Shown piece after piece: positions 24,768 to 33,403 of a stretch of DNA of 64,000 bases. Below the pieces are notes generated by a model. It ran no database searches. It saw only the letters and a program-made list of their open reading frames with translations, and was not told where the DNA came from. Positions within the stretch are counted from its first letter, which is position 1. Each line of letters begins with the position of its first letter. The DNA is from Alkalimonas mucilaginosa (GTDB taxonomy: Bacteria > Pseudomonadota > Gammaproteobacteria > Enterobacterales > Alteromonadaceae): assembly GCF_036327005.1 (NCBI RefSeq), contig NZ_JAUGZK010000010.1, positions 1 through 64,000 of the forward strand, read 5' to 3'. The translations under genes and the position numbers were made by a program.

Positions 24768-26417
24768 TTACTCCTTAATAGTGGCAAACACGGCCTCGAC
24801 GAAGGCTTGGGCATCAGCTTCCAACCGGGCCATATGTTTGGCATCGACAAAGCTCTCCAAATAAATTTTGTAGGTATTTTCGGTACCTGATGGTCGGGCT
24901 GCGAACCAGCCATTTTTAGTGACGACTTTCACCCCACCGATCCCTGCCTGATTGCCAGGGGCTTTGGTCATGACTGCCAAAATTGCATCACCGGCCAGTT
25001 CAGTTTGCGTAACACTGCTCGCATCCAGTTGTTTCAACGCTTGCTTTTGCGCCGGGCTGGCGGCGGCATCCAACCGCCGATACAGTGGATTACCCAACTC
25101 TTTGGTCAATGCCTGATATTGCAGGTAAGGATCAACACCGGTCTTGGCCAACATTTCGGCTGCAAGCAGCCCCAAAATAAAGCCATCTTTGTCGGTACTC
25201 CAGGCTGAGCCATCAAAGCGCAGGAAGCTGGCACCAGCGCTTTCCTCTCCACCAAAAGCAACGGTGCCAGAGGCCAGCCCGTCCACAAACCACTTAAAAC
25301 CAACCGGCACCTCATACAAGCTGCGGCCACGTGCTGCCACGACCCGATCAATCAATGCACTGGATACCAGTGTTTTACCGATGAGAAGCCCGGCCGGCCA
25401 GTCGGGTCTGTTGCTAAGCAGATAATTAATAGCAACTGCCAGGTAGTGATTCGGATTCATCAGGCCGCCACTGCGGGTGACGATGCCATGGCGGTCAAAA
25501 TCCGGATCATTGCCAATGGCAATATCGTATTGATCTTTCAATTGAATGAGCTGGCTCATCGCATAGGCCGATGAGCAGTCCATGCGGATCACGCCATCTT
25601 TATCCAGTGGCATAAAACCAAAGGCCGGATCGACCTTCTCATTGACCACCGTTAAATCCAACCCATACCGCCTGGCAATGACCGGCCAGTAATCAATACC
25701 TGAGCCGCCCAAAGGATCGACCGCAATGCGGATACCAGCTTTGGCAATGGCTGCCATATCCACCACCTGGTGCAAATCCTCCACATAGGGCTCAATGTAA
25801 TCGATGGCTTGACACAAAGGTGATGCCAGTGCCTGTTCCAAGGGGATACGTTTCACACCATGAAGATTGGCCGCCATCAACTGATTGGCGCGGCGCTGAA
25901 TAATGTCCGTCACATCGCTATCGGCTGGGCCACCGTGCGGAGGATTGTATTTGATGCCACCATCTTGCGGTGGATTATGCGATGGGGTGATGACCAGGCC
26001 ATCGGCTTGCTCTGAATGCGTTTTGTTGTAGCAAATAATCGCGTGCGATATCACCGGCGTTGGAGTAAAACCTTGCCCTTGCTGAATGCGTACCTGCACC
26101 CCATTGGCAATCAGCACCTGCAGCACAGAGGCAAAGGCTGGCTCCGATAAAGCGTGTGTGTCTTTGCCTACAAAGAGCGGGCCAGTAATCCCTGCCTGCT
26201 GGCGATACTCGGCAACCGCCTGACTGATAGCCAGTAAATGCGGTTCATTAAACGCATGGGCTAATGCACTACCACGATGGCCTGAGGTTCCAAAGCTCAC
26301 TTGCTGCAGCGGATTGGCAGCATCGGGCTTAAGTTCATAATAGCTACTGATCAATTGGCACACATTGATCAACTGGTCCTTGCTGGCTACCTGGCCGGCC
26401 TTCGGGTGAACTGACAT
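24768..26417 (-). CDS. pgm: Phosphoglucomutase (alpha-D-glucose-specific)
   Basis: A 549-residue enzyme of the alpha-D-phosphohexomutase family, started at ATG 26417 (AGGA upstream; the frame open to 26465 overlaps seqA). It interconverts glucose-1-phosphate and glucose-6-phosphate. TPSHNPPQDGG holds the phosphoserine (Ser146), DPDFDRHG the magnesium loop (about 308), GGEESAG the sugar-binding loop and RPSGTENTYK the phosphate site. It follows seqA by ten bases, the conserved seqA-pgm arrangement of Gammaproteobacteria. With GlgP it links glycogen breakdown to glycolysis. Confidence 0.95.
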   Translation of the reverse strand: MSVHPKAGQVASKDQLINVCQLISSYYELKPDAANPLQQVSFGTSGHRGSALAHAFNEPHLLAISQAVAEYRQQAGITGPLFVGKDTHALSEPAFASVLQVLIANGVQVRIQQGQGFTPTPVISHAIICYNKTHSEQADGLVITPSHNPPQDGGIKYNPPHGGPADSDVTDIIQRRANQLMAANLHGVKRIPLEQALASPLCQAIDYIEPYVEDLHQVVDMAAIAKAGIRIAVDPLGGSGIDYWPVIARRYGLDLTVVNEKVDPAFGFMPLDKDGVIRMDCSSAYAMSQLIQLKDQYDIAIGNDPDFDRHGIVTRSGGLMNPNHYLAVAINYLLSNRPDWPAGLLIGKTLVSSALIDRVVAARGRSLYEVPVGFKWFVDGLASGTVAFGGEESAGASFLRFDGSAWSTDKDGFILGLLAAEMLAKTGVDPYLQYQALTKELGNPLYRRLDAAASPAQKQALKQLDASSVTQTELAGDAILAVMTKAPGNQAGIGGVKVVTKNGWFAARPSGTENTYKIYLESFVDAKHMARLEADAQAFVEAVFATIKE

Positions 26418-26427
26418 GGCACTTTCC

Positions 26428-26979
26428 TTATAATAAATCGCGAATTTGTTCTGCTTCCGTTTCACTGTAACCCAGCTTGAGCGCCGCTTCGGTTAACATC
26501 ATTTTTTTCCGGGTGGTATTGGAGTTGCTGATCACCCAAAAGTCACTATCTGGAATGGCTTTGGGGTTGGTGCTGCTGCCCGACTGCAACAGTTCACTGT
26601 CACTGCGACCAAAATACTGCCTGTCGCGGCCTTTAATTTCCAACACCTTGGCAAATTGTTTCGGATGGGTTTTAGCTAAGGCCGATAAAATCAGCAGAAA
26701 TCGGCCAACAATGCTCGACTCGGCCTGCAAGTCCTGGCGGTTGATACGATCAAATACCGAACCAGTGCTCTCCTGGCTTACGCCGGTCGCCGGCTTTTTC
26801 TCGGTTTTATCCGTTTTCCTTGTAGTCGGTACCGGTGCCTCCGCCTCCACCGCAGGCACAGCCGCCTCAGCGGAGCCTAACAGCAAGCGGCGCAGGATCT
26901 GGGAAGCACTTTCCCCGATTTGCTGGGTTTGACTGGCAATGTACTGGTACAACTCTTCATCTATTTCAATGGTTTTCAT
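26428..26979 (-). CDS. seqA: Replication negative regulator SeqA
   Basis: A 183-residue protein. The N-terminal oligomerisation domain MKTIEIDEELYQYIASQTQQ is typical; a Thr/Lys/Glu-rich linker spans about 50-75; and the C-terminal domain (VGRFLLILSALAKTHPKQFA, then SDFWVISNSNTTRKKMMLTE) binds pairs of hemimethylated GATC sites. SeqA keeps newly replicated oriC from re-initiating. It is the first gene of seqA-pgm and is divergent from ybfF, as in E. coli. Confidence 0.96.
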   Translation of the reverse strand: MKTIEIDEELYQYIASQTQQIGESASQILRRLLLGSAEAAVPAVEAEAPVPTTRKTDKTEKKPATGVSQESTGSVFDRINRQDLQAESSIVGRFLLILSALAKTHPKQFAKVLEIKGRDRQYFGRSDSELLQSGSSTNPKAIPDSDFWVISNSNTTRKKMMLTEAALKLGYSETEAEQIRDLL

Positions 26980-27143
26980 GCATTACGCCTGTTGCGGAAA
27001 CTATCGGTATGTTCGGTCTGGCAGCATTATATAAAGCCACCCTGGCAGATACCAGCCTGTATCGACTGCTTGCTCGTTTCTGCTACCATATACCAGAAAA
27101 TGAACCAGCCCAATAATCCGGGCATAAAAGTTACAGGATGGTC

Positions 27144-27908
27144 ATGAAACTTTTCACAGAGCAGCGCGGTAGTGGCCCTTATCTGGTGCTGTTGCATGGT
27201 CTTTTTGGCAGCCAGGACAATTTGGCTGGCATTGCCCGCGCCGCAGAGTCTGATTTCACGGTGCTGAGCATGGATTTACCAAACCATGGCCGCTCGCCCC
27301 ACACAGATGCCATGAACTACCGCCAGATGGCGCAGGCGGTACTGGACAGCCTGCCAGACGATGCCGACAGCTTTTATCTGCTTGGCCACTCCATGGGCGG
27401 CAAAACCGCCATGCAACTGGCGCTAATAGCACCACAGCGGGTTAAAGCTTTGCTGGTGGCCGATATTGCTCCGGTCGCCTACGAAGCCCGGCACAACCAG
27501 ATTATCGAAGCCATGCAGGCTGTTGAGCTTGCCAAGCTGCAGACACGGCAGGATGCAGATAAGCAGTTGGCGCGCTCCATTGCTGAGCCAGGAGTACGGC
27601 AGTTTCTGCTGAAAAACTTACTTAAAACAGGCGAACAATTTAGCTGGCGCTGCAACCTGGCCGTCATAGCGAAACGCTATCACGAAGTGCAAGCCGCTCC
27701 TAAAGGAGAGCCCTACACCGGCCCGGTGCTTTTTATAAAAGGTGCCAACTCCGATTACATCCTGCCAGAGCACCAGGGCGCAATACAAGCCCTGTTTCCG
27801 CAGGCCAAAGCAAAAATCATCCATGGTGCAGGCCATTGGCTGCATGCAGAAAAGCCAGCTGCCTTCCATAAAATCGTGTTGGATTTTTTACACGGCCAGG
27901 CAAACTGA
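27144..27908 (+). CDS. ybfF: Esterase YbfF, alpha/beta hydrolase
   Basis: A 254-residue protein started at ATG 27144 with AGGA five bases upstream (an ATG at 27138 overlaps that site). LVLLHGLFGSQDNL, LGHSMGGKTAMQLAL (nucleophile Ser), VADIAPV and GAGHWLHAEKP (His) match YbfF closely along the full length. YbfF cleaves short acyl esters, and acyl-CoA activity has been reported. It is divergent from seqA, a conserved order. Confidence 0.92.
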   Translation: MKLFTEQRGSGPYLVLLHGLFGSQDNLAGIARAAESDFTVLSMDLPNHGRSPHTDAMNYRQMAQAVLDSLPDDADSFYLLGHSMGGKTAMQLALIAPQRVKALLVADIAPVAYEARHNQIIEAMQAVELAKLQTRQDADKQLARSIAEPGVRQFLLKNLLKTGEQFSWRCNLAVIAKRYHEVQAAPKGEPYTGPVLFIKGANSDYILPEHQGAIQALFPQAKAKIIHGAGHWLHAEKPAAFHKIVLDFLHGQAN

Positions 27909-28005
27909 AAGCTCGTTTTTTATGCCATGAATTTGTGATAAAACAAGAAAAGACTAGGCATTTTATGCTATAGTGCGGCGGTTTTTTTCTGGCTGTGTGC
28001 ACATT

Positions 28006-28224
28006 ATGGGTTACGATATTGAGTTGTACGAATCTTTGGCACTCTGGGTTGGTCTGGCCGTGTTGTTTTTCTTTATCGGCATGGCCATTCAGGATGTGTT
28101 AAAACGTGGGCAAGTGCCGATGTTCGGCCGCGTTTTTGTTTGGATCGTCCTTTTTACCGGTTGCGCCGGCTTTATCGCCAAAGGCATTATTCAGTTTATT
28201 TACGAAACACAAGGGCTGGGTTGA
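28006..28224 (+). CDS. DUF2788 membrane protein
   Basis: A 72-residue protein (MGYDIELYESLALWVGLAVL). Two transmembrane segments (about 12-32 and 45-65) are joined by the cytosolic loop VLKRGQVPMFGR. It matches DUF2788, a short family of Gammaproteobacteria with unknown function. Its stop overlaps the ybfE start (TGATG at 28222-28226), so translation is coupled. Confidence 0.85.
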   Translation: MGYDIELYESLALWVGLAVLFFFIGMAIQDVLKRGQVPMFGRVFVWIVLFTGCAGFIAKGIIQFIYETQGLG

Positions 28225-28496
28225 TGGCCAAAAGCAGTACTGACCGCACCACGCCGGATTTATTCGCGCAGGAAAAGCGCCCCGGTCGCCCCAGAACCAA
28301 CCTGCTGCCACGGCAGGAACAGTTAAAGTTTAACAAACGCAATCAGGTGAAACGCGATCGGGAAAAAGGCTTGAAGCGTATTGAGTTTAAAGTACCGGAC
28401 GAGTTGTATCAGCAGCTCTCTGTAGCAGCAGATAAAGCGCAACTTACCCGAAGCGCTTATCTGGAGCAGGTTTTAACCACGATTTTAATTAAGTAA
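28224..28496 (+). CDS. ybfE: LexA-regulated protein YbfE
   Basis: A 90-residue basic protein. RPGRPRTNLLPRQEQLKFNKRNQVKRDREKGLKRIEFKVP followed in the sequence by a ribbon-helix-helix-like LYQQLSVAADKAQLTRSAYLEQVL identifies YbfE, which in E. coli is in the LexA regulon. No LexA box is apparent just upstream here, since the gene is coupled to DUF2788. It probably binds DNA. It lies 13 bases before fldA, the usual neighbour. Confidence 0.9.
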   Translation: MAKSSTDRTTPDLFAQEKRPGRPRTNLLPRQEQLKFNKRNQVKRDREKGLKRIEFKVPDELYQQLSVAADKAQLTRSAYLEQVLTTILIK

Positions 28497-28509
28497 AAGG
28501 CATCGTTCA

Positions 28510-29040
28510 ATGGCAACTGTAGGTATTTTTTTCGGCAGTGATACCGGCAACACGGAGCACATCGCCAAAATGATCCAGAAAGAGCTGGGTAAGCAATTGG
28601 TCGAAGTGCGGGATATTGCCAAAAGCAGCAAAGAAGACATCGCCAACTTTGATTTGTTATTGCTGGGTATTCCAACCTGGTACTACGGCGAAGCGCAATG
28701 CGACTGGGATGACTTCTTCCCTGAACTGGAAGCTATCGACTTCACTGACAAACTGGTGGCCATTTTTGGCTGTGGCGATCAGGAAGATTATGCCGAGTAC
28801 TTCTTGGATGCCATGGGCACTTTGCGAGACATTATTGAGCCAAAAGGCGCCATCATCGTTGGCTTGTGGCCAACCGAAGGGTACGATTTTGTAGCGTCAA
28901 AAGCCTTAGCAGACGACTCTCATTTTGTGGGTCTGGGCATTGATGAAGACCGTCAGCCCGAGCTCACTGAACAACGCGTCAAAACCTGGTGCAAACAGGT
29001 GTACGACGAAATGTGCTTAAAAGAGCTGGAAGGCTTGTAA
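28510..29040 (+). CDS. fldA: Flavodoxin
   Basis: A 176-residue long-chain flavodoxin. GIFFGSDTGNTEHIAKMIQ is the FMN phosphate loop, GIPTWYYGEAQCDWDD carries the first aromatic FMN stacker, and FGCGDQEDYAEYFLDAMG the second. It is a low-potential one-electron carrier that serves enzymes such as MetH, IspG/IspH and BioB. Fur often controls it; fur lies 4.4 kb away here rather than adjacent. Confidence 0.96.
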   Translation: MATVGIFFGSDTGNTEHIAKMIQKELGKQLVEVRDIAKSSKEDIANFDLLLLGIPTWYYGEAQCDWDDFFPELEAIDFTDKLVAIFGCGDQEDYAEYFLDAMGTLRDIIEPKGAIIVGLWPTEGYDFVASKALADDSHFVGLGIDEDRQPELTEQRVKTWCKQVYDEMCLKELEGL

Positions 29041-29052
29041 TCACAAAATAAA

Positions 29053-29075
29053 GAGGGTGTGCCAGCCATACCCTC
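29053..29075. terminator. Terminator hairpin between fldA and tatA
   Basis: GAGGGT and ACCCTC pair around an 11-base loop, with ATTTTA to the right. It lies 12 bases behind fldA and touches the tatA stop codon, so it can end the convergent transcripts. Confidence 0.6.
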
Positions 29076-29292
29076 ATTTTAGAGGCTTTTCTTCCCGCTT
29101 GGCGGCAGACAACGACGTGGCCTCTTTTTGCTCAGCCTCCTCATGCAAAGCCCCTTCTCCATCCTGCAGACCTTTTTTAAAGCTTTTAATGCCCGTTGCC
29201 AAATCGGACATCAATTGCGGTATTTTCCCACGACCAAACAGCAGCAAAAATAAGACCACCACCAGTAACAGTTGCCAGAAACTAAGCGCCAT
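29074..29292 (-). CDS. tatA: Sec-independent translocase subunit TatA
   Basis: A 72-residue protein started at ATG 29292, behind GGAGGAGG. It has one short transmembrane helix (SFWQLLLVVVLFLLLFGRG), the FGRGKIP hinge and an amphipathic helix (MSDLATGIKSFKKGLQDG), then a charged tail. TatA polymerises to form the passage for folded proteins. Unlike the common tatABC operon, it is transcribed away from tatBC, 170 bases apart. Confidence 0.92.
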   Translation of the reverse strand: MALSFWQLLLVVVLFLLLFGRGKIPQLMSDLATGIKSFKKGLQDGEGALHEEAEQKEATSLSAAKREEKPLK

Positions 29293-29462
29293 CACGACCT
29301 CCTCCCGTTGATATGCAGCCATCAGCATGGCGCAACATTGTGACGGGAAAATGTCATTCAACAAACGTCCTTAAAAAAGCAGGCATGCCACCGCGTTACT
29401 GACACAGAAAAGTCACATTGCTTTGTTAGTTTCTGTGCATCAATACTTACTTTGAGACCGTT

Positions 29463-29840
29463 ATGTTTGACCTCAGTTGGATGGAACTGGTGTTTCTGGC
29501 AATCTTGGCTTTGATTGTGGTAGGACCAAAAGATTTGCCCAGACTGGCGCGTGGGCTGGGCCACATCTGGGGTAAAGGACGACGACTTTATCTGGATTTG
29601 CAACGTAAGTTGCACCGGCTGGAAACGGAAATGGAGCTGGCAAAAGGAGAAGATCCAACCAAACAACCCAGCTATTACGATTTATTGCCCGAGCATATTC
29701 GCCAGGCAATGGAGCGCCCCGAGCCCAGTCGCGATCCAGCAGAGAATCAGCGTGTTGAACAGCAGTATCAACAAGCCATGGCTGATATTAAGCAACAACT
29801 TGCACAAAACACTAAGCCGCGGGGTGACCATGAAAAATGA
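29463..29840 (+). CDS. tatB: Sec-independent translocase subunit TatB
   Basis: A 125-residue protein. MFDLSWMELVFLAILALIVVGPKDLPRLARGLG is the diagnostic TatB N-terminus (Glu8 and the GPKDLP hinge), followed by a long amphipathic helix and a hydrophilic tail. With TatC it recognises twin-arginine signal peptides. It overlaps tatC by 11 bases. The first clear Tat substrate, the PhoX-like protein, is encoded directly after tatC. Confidence 0.94.
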   Translation: MFDLSWMELVFLAILALIVVGPKDLPRLARGLGHIWGKGRRLYLDLQRKLHRLETEMELAKGEDPTKQPSYYDLLPEHIRQAMERPEPSRDPAENQRVEQQYQQAMADIKQQLAQNTKPRGDHEK

Positions 29841-30636
29841 TGCATTGGATTTATCCCGCGCCCCCTTGCTTAGCCACTTACTTGAGCTACGCAGCCGGTT
29901 GCTGCTTTGCCTGGGGTTGTTCGTGCTCACCTTTATTGGTTGCTACCTGGTATCCGAGCACATCTACAATTTCCTGCTGCAACCTTTGGTCAATAGCTTT
30001 GATGATCTCAACGACCGCCGAATGATTTTTACCGGTCTGCATGAAGCCTTCATCACTCAATTAAAAGTCGCACTCTTTGCAGCAACCCTTTGCACCTTAC
30101 CGCTGGCACTACTGCAATTATGGCGTTTTCTTGCTCCTGCCCTGTATCAGCATGAACGCCTTTCCATGCTTATGCTGCTTCTTAGCACACCTGTGTTATT
30201 TCTGGCCGGGGCTGCTCTGGCGTATTACCTGGTATTTCCGCTCGCCTGGGAGTTTTTCCTCAGCTTCGAAACACCTGCCACCGAGCAACGCATAGCCGTA
30301 CAGCTGGAAGCCAGAGTAAGTGAGTACCTCAGTCTGGTGATGCGACTGGTATTAGCCTTTGGCATTAGTTTTGAGCTGCCAATCCTGTTATTCCTGCTGG
30401 CAAAAACCGGTATTGTCAGCGCCAAAAGTCTGGCTGAAAACCGCCGCTATGCCGTTGTTGCAACCTTTGCGGTGGCCGCTATTATCACGCCACCAGACTT
30501 GATCTCACAAATCGCCCTGGGTACGCCAGTGCTCTTGCTATATGAGTTATCCATTGTACTGATTCGACTGGAGCAGCGCAGGCAAGAGAGTTTGCAGCGG
30601 AAAACCTCGACGTCACACAATAGCCATACCAGCTAA
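29830..30636 (+). CDS. tatC: Sec-independent translocase subunit TatC
   Basis: A 268-residue protein from ATG 29830, which has GGGGTGA just before it. LLSHLLELRSRLLLCLGLFVL is the conserved cytosolic N-terminus and first helix. SFETPATEQRIAVQLEARVSEYLSLV and FGISFELPILLFLL follow the family, and six transmembrane helices are expected. TatC binds the RR motif of substrates. A 50-residue tail rich in charged residues follows the last helix. Confidence 0.95.
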   Translation: MKNDALDLSRAPLLSHLLELRSRLLLCLGLFVLTFIGCYLVSEHIYNFLLQPLVNSFDDLNDRRMIFTGLHEAFITQLKVALFAATLCTLPLALLQLWRFLAPALYQHERLSMLMLLLSTPVLFLAGAALAYYLVFPLAWEFFLSFETPATEQRIAVQLEARVSEYLSLVMRLVLAFGISFELPILLFLLAKTGIVSAKSLAENRRYAVVATFAVAAIITPPDLISQIALGTPVLLLYELSIVLIRLEQRRQESLQRKTSTSHNSHTS

Positions 30637-30743
30637 ATGAAACATTCATGCCCGCATCATATCATTGTCATTCACTCTGCTTACTTTATCGACTGTGCAG
30701 CTGAGCCTTCGCACAATCACAACAACAAACAACGGAGTAAGCA

Positions 30744-32141
30744 ATGGACAACCAGACGATGATCGTAAATGCCGAGCATGCTGCTGCTCAGCCTATCTTA
30801 AACCGCCGTGACTTTGTCAAAGGCAGTGCTCTTGGCGCTGCCGCTATCTCTTTCGGTGCCCTTGCCAGTGGTAATGGCGCAACCTTTAGTAAAGATTATG
30901 GCCCGCTAGCCCCGGTTGACGACGAAGTCACCGGCCTGCCACTGCTGCAGCTGCCAGCTGGCTTTCGCTACTTATCTTATGGCTGGCAAGGCCAGACTAT
31001 GCTGGATCGCACTCCGACACCAGGCCTGCATGACGGCATGGCAGTTGTGATGAGCCAGGGCAACAGCATATCACTGGTGCGTAATCATGAAGTAAGAGGC
31101 TCTGGTACTGCAGTTCCTTCACCTGCGGTGTACAACCCATCGGCACCGGGTGGTACCAGCAACTTGTTGTTTGATCCTATTGCAGGCCGCTGGCTGGGCT
31201 CGTATATGAGCATCAGTGGCACCTCAACCAATTGCGCTGGTGGTTTAACGCCATGGGGAACCTGGCTGACCTGCGAAGAAACCACAACCACCATCAACGG
31301 CATACCACATGGCTGGATCTTTGAGGTGCCTGGTTTTGGTCTGGCCAAACCGGTGCCACTCAAAGCCATGGGTCGTCGTGCCCATGAAGCTACAGCAACC
31401 GATCCTGTTACCGGCTATGTATACATGACCGAAGATGCAGGATCGTCATCCGGTTTCTACCGTTACAGGCCTTTTGTCTATGGCAATCTGGCCGCCGGAG
31501 GCATACTGGAAATGCTGAAGGTATCTGATATTTACAATGCCGACTTGCGTGCAAACTATCCAAATGGCACCAGTTGGCAAGCTGAATGGGTGGTGATCGA
31601 TGAGCCTGAGTCCATCAATCCGCGAAATTATACTCAGGGATTTGCCAAAGGAGCGGCCCGTTTTGCCCGCTTGGAAGGCGCCTGGTACGACACCGGCTTG
31701 ATTTACTTTGACTCCACCAGCGGTGGCGCTATTGGACGTGGTCAGATCTTTGCTTTTGATCCGCGCCGAAACAGCCTCACCATGGTATTCCAAACAACCA
31801 ATGAACTGACACATCCGGTATCCCCTGATAACCTTGCGGTTAGCCCACGTGGTGGCATTATCATTTGTGAAGACCGCAGCGGTTCACTGCAACGTCTGAT
31901 GGGGCTGACACCAAGCGGTAACGTATTCGAGTTCGCCCGCAACAATACGGTATTAAGTGCATCAGACATTGCCGCAGTAGACAGCATTTACCCGGGTGTA
32001 GCTAGCCGTATGAACCCGGGCAATTACCGTAGCTCCGAGATGGCTGGTGTTTGCTTTCACGATCGTTGGATGTTTGTCAATATCCAGACCCCAGGCATCA
32101 CCTTCGCTATTACTGGTCCATGGAACGATGGTATTTTGTAA
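30744..32141 (+). CDS. PhoX/DUF839-family protein with a Tat signal
   Basis: A 465-residue protein. NRRDFVKGSALGAAAISFGA (about 21-40) is a twin-arginine signal, so the folded protein is exported by the Tat system encoded just upstream. The mature part matches the PhoX/DUF839 beta-propeller family: GLHDGMAVV, LVRNHEVRGSG, NCAGGLTPWGTWLTCEET, GRRAHEATATDP and EDAGSSSGFYRYRPF. PhoX phosphatases bind calcium and iron. Whether this member is a phosphatase is untested, and I see no clear Pho box. GGAG precedes the ATG. A PEP-CTERM gene follows after 13 bases. Confidence 0.87.
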   Translation: MDNQTMIVNAEHAAAQPILNRRDFVKGSALGAAAISFGALASGNGATFSKDYGPLAPVDDEVTGLPLLQLPAGFRYLSYGWQGQTMLDRTPTPGLHDGMAVVMSQGNSISLVRNHEVRGSGTAVPSPAVYNPSAPGGTSNLLFDPIAGRWLGSYMSISGTSTNCAGGLTPWGTWLTCEETTTTINGIPHGWIFEVPGFGLAKPVPLKAMGRRAHEATATDPVTGYVYMTEDAGSSSGFYRYRPFVYGNLAAGGILEMLKVSDIYNADLRANYPNGTSWQAEWVVIDEPESINPRNYTQGFAKGAARFARLEGAWYDTGLIYFDSTSGGAIGRGQIFAFDPRRNSLTMVFQTTNELTHPVSPDNLAVSPRGGIIICEDRSGSLQRLMGLTPSGNVFEFARNNTVLSASDIAAVDSIYPGVASRMNPGNYRSSEMAGVCFHDRWMFVNIQTPGITFAITGPWNDGIL

Positions 32142-32154
32142 AAGGAGCTTCGTC

Positions 32155-32724
32155 ATGAAATATTTTCTAGTTGTGTGTACCTTCTTACTGTCATTCCAGC
32201 TAAACGCTCTGCCTATGCATTATTTTGGTGAGCTGAATGGCTCAGGCAGCTATCAAGGCACAATATCGAGTGCCAGCAGCTGGGTAAATCCACCGCTATT
32301 TGGTTTGAACTCGTTCAGCCAGCAGGTAAACTTGTGGGGGTTTGAAGCCAAAGCTGGCGATATACTCAGTGTAGACATGCTTACCGGTTTGGATTTTGCC
32401 GGTGGTTTCAGTATTTATTTTGGTGAAGTCAGTTCGCAGGATCTGTTGCTGGGTTTGTTCAACAACACAGGCAATACCGGCAATGCCCTTTACATTGGTG
32501 GAACCAGCACTTTTATGGCCGATCACTGGGTCAGTGACATACTGCTGGATAATACGGGGTTTTATACTTTGATTGCCGGGGGCAAGTCTGGCTTTGGTTT
32601 TGGGACTGAATACAACTATGTGCTGAATGTGGTACAAACATCGGCTACGGCAGTTGCAGAGCCTGCTTCACTGGCGTTGTTGCTTAGCAGTTTGTTGTTG
32701 TTTGGCTGTATCCGCCGCCGTTGA
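32155..32724 (+). CDS. PEP-CTERM sorting-domain protein
   Basis: A 189-residue exported protein from ATG 32155 (AAGGAG upstream): signal peptide MKYFLVVCTFLLSFQLNALP, a Gly/Ser/Phe-rich beta-type body, and the C-terminal tag AVAEPASLALLLSSLLLFGCIRRR, with a PEP-like motif, hydrophobic helix and basic tail. Such tags are cut by exosortase and go with surface polysaccharide production. No exosortase gene is in the window, but a polysaccharide locus starts 1.2 kb downstream. It probably shares a transcript with the PhoX-like gene. Confidence 0.85.
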   Translation: MKYFLVVCTFLLSFQLNALPMHYFGELNGSGSYQGTISSASSWVNPPLFGLNSFSQQVNLWGFEAKAGDILSVDMLTGLDFAGGFSIYFGEVSSQDLLLGLFNNTGNTGNALYIGGTSTFMADHWVSDILLDNTGFYTLIAGGKSGFGFGTEYNYVLNVVQTSATAVAEPASLALLLSSLLLFGCIRRR

Positions 32725-32733
32725 CACTCACAT

Positions 32734-32763
32734 TGCGAAGGTGCCAACAATGGCACCCTCGCA
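32734..32763 (+). terminator. Hairpin behind the PEP-CTERM gene
   Basis: TGCGA-a-GGTGCC and GGCACC-c-TCGCA form a twelve-step stem with one mismatch around AACAAT, followed by TTTCC. It lies between convergent genes and probably ends the PhoX/PEP-CTERM transcript. Confidence 0.6.
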
Positions 32764-32771
32764 TTTCCAGC

Positions 32772-33236
32772 CTAACGAGCAGCACGCTTTTTGCGTACAT
32801 ACACAGTACGGTTTACTTCACAAACAATAGCTCCGCTTTGATCTTTAATGTGCACCAAAAACTCCGGAAAATGTTTGTCACCATCGTCGGTCGCCGCTTT
32901 GATATCGCGTAACACCTGATCGGAAAGCCAGAACTCTGCCGTTAAAGGCCCCCTGCCAGGCGCAATAAAGTCGATATCGGCTTTTTTATCCCAGACATAA
33001 TAATCTGCACCTAACGCCCCCATAATCATTAACGGGTATATCGGATCGGTCATCGCAAACATTGAACCACCAAACTGGCTGCGGTTAATGTTCTTGGTCC
33101 AGGGCCGTGATTTAAGTCGTACTTGCGCATAACAGAAATCGTCCCTGATGGTCTCCACCTTGATACCACTGAAGAAAAATGGCGGCCACAGGTTCAGCAC
33201 CCACTTCATCAACCCTGGCTTCATCGCCCAATTCAT
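32772..33236 (-). CDS. DUF4442 hot-dog-fold thioesterase-like protein
   Basis: A 154-residue protein. FFFSGIKVETIRDDFCYAQVRL, then NINRSQFGGSMFAMTDPIYPLMIM, is the DUF4442 pattern with the hot-dog central helix. The C-terminal VHIKDQSGAIVCEVNRTVYVRKK completes the sheet. DUF4442 proteins are related to acyl-CoA thioesterases of the PaaI type, but substrates are unknown. Monocistronic, divergent from fur. Confidence 0.83.
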   Translation of the reverse strand: MNWAMKPGLMKWVLNLWPPFFFSGIKVETIRDDFCYAQVRLKSRPWTKNINRSQFGGSMFAMTDPIYPLMIMGALGADYYVWDKKADIDFIAPGRGPLTAEFWLSDQVLRDIKAATDDGDKHFPEFLVHIKDQSGAIVCEVNRTVYVRKKRAAR

Positions 33237-33344
33237 CCATCACCCCAACTGGTAAGACCTGATTACGCTATTCTACCTGAGCCGGAAAACAGCGCAAGCC
33301 TAAGACTGCTTGCTTACCTGCTAAGCAGATGGCCGAATTAGCAT

Positions 33345-33372
33345 TTGATAAAAGCTGCATTGGCTTTATAAT
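33345..33372 (+). promoter_or_regulatory. Sigma-70 promoter of fur
   Basis: TTGATA (33345-33350) and a consensus TATAAT (33367-33372) are separated by 16 bases, 31 bases before the fur start codon. I could not make out a Fur box. Confidence 0.7.
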
Positions 33373-33403
33373 CAGATCAATTGTTGGCTACCGAAAGCAT
33401 CTT

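Noticed and set aside
30660..30690. Possible Pho box before the PhoX-like gene
   Set aside because: One half (TTGTCAT) is present, but the second half is out of register with the 11-base period.
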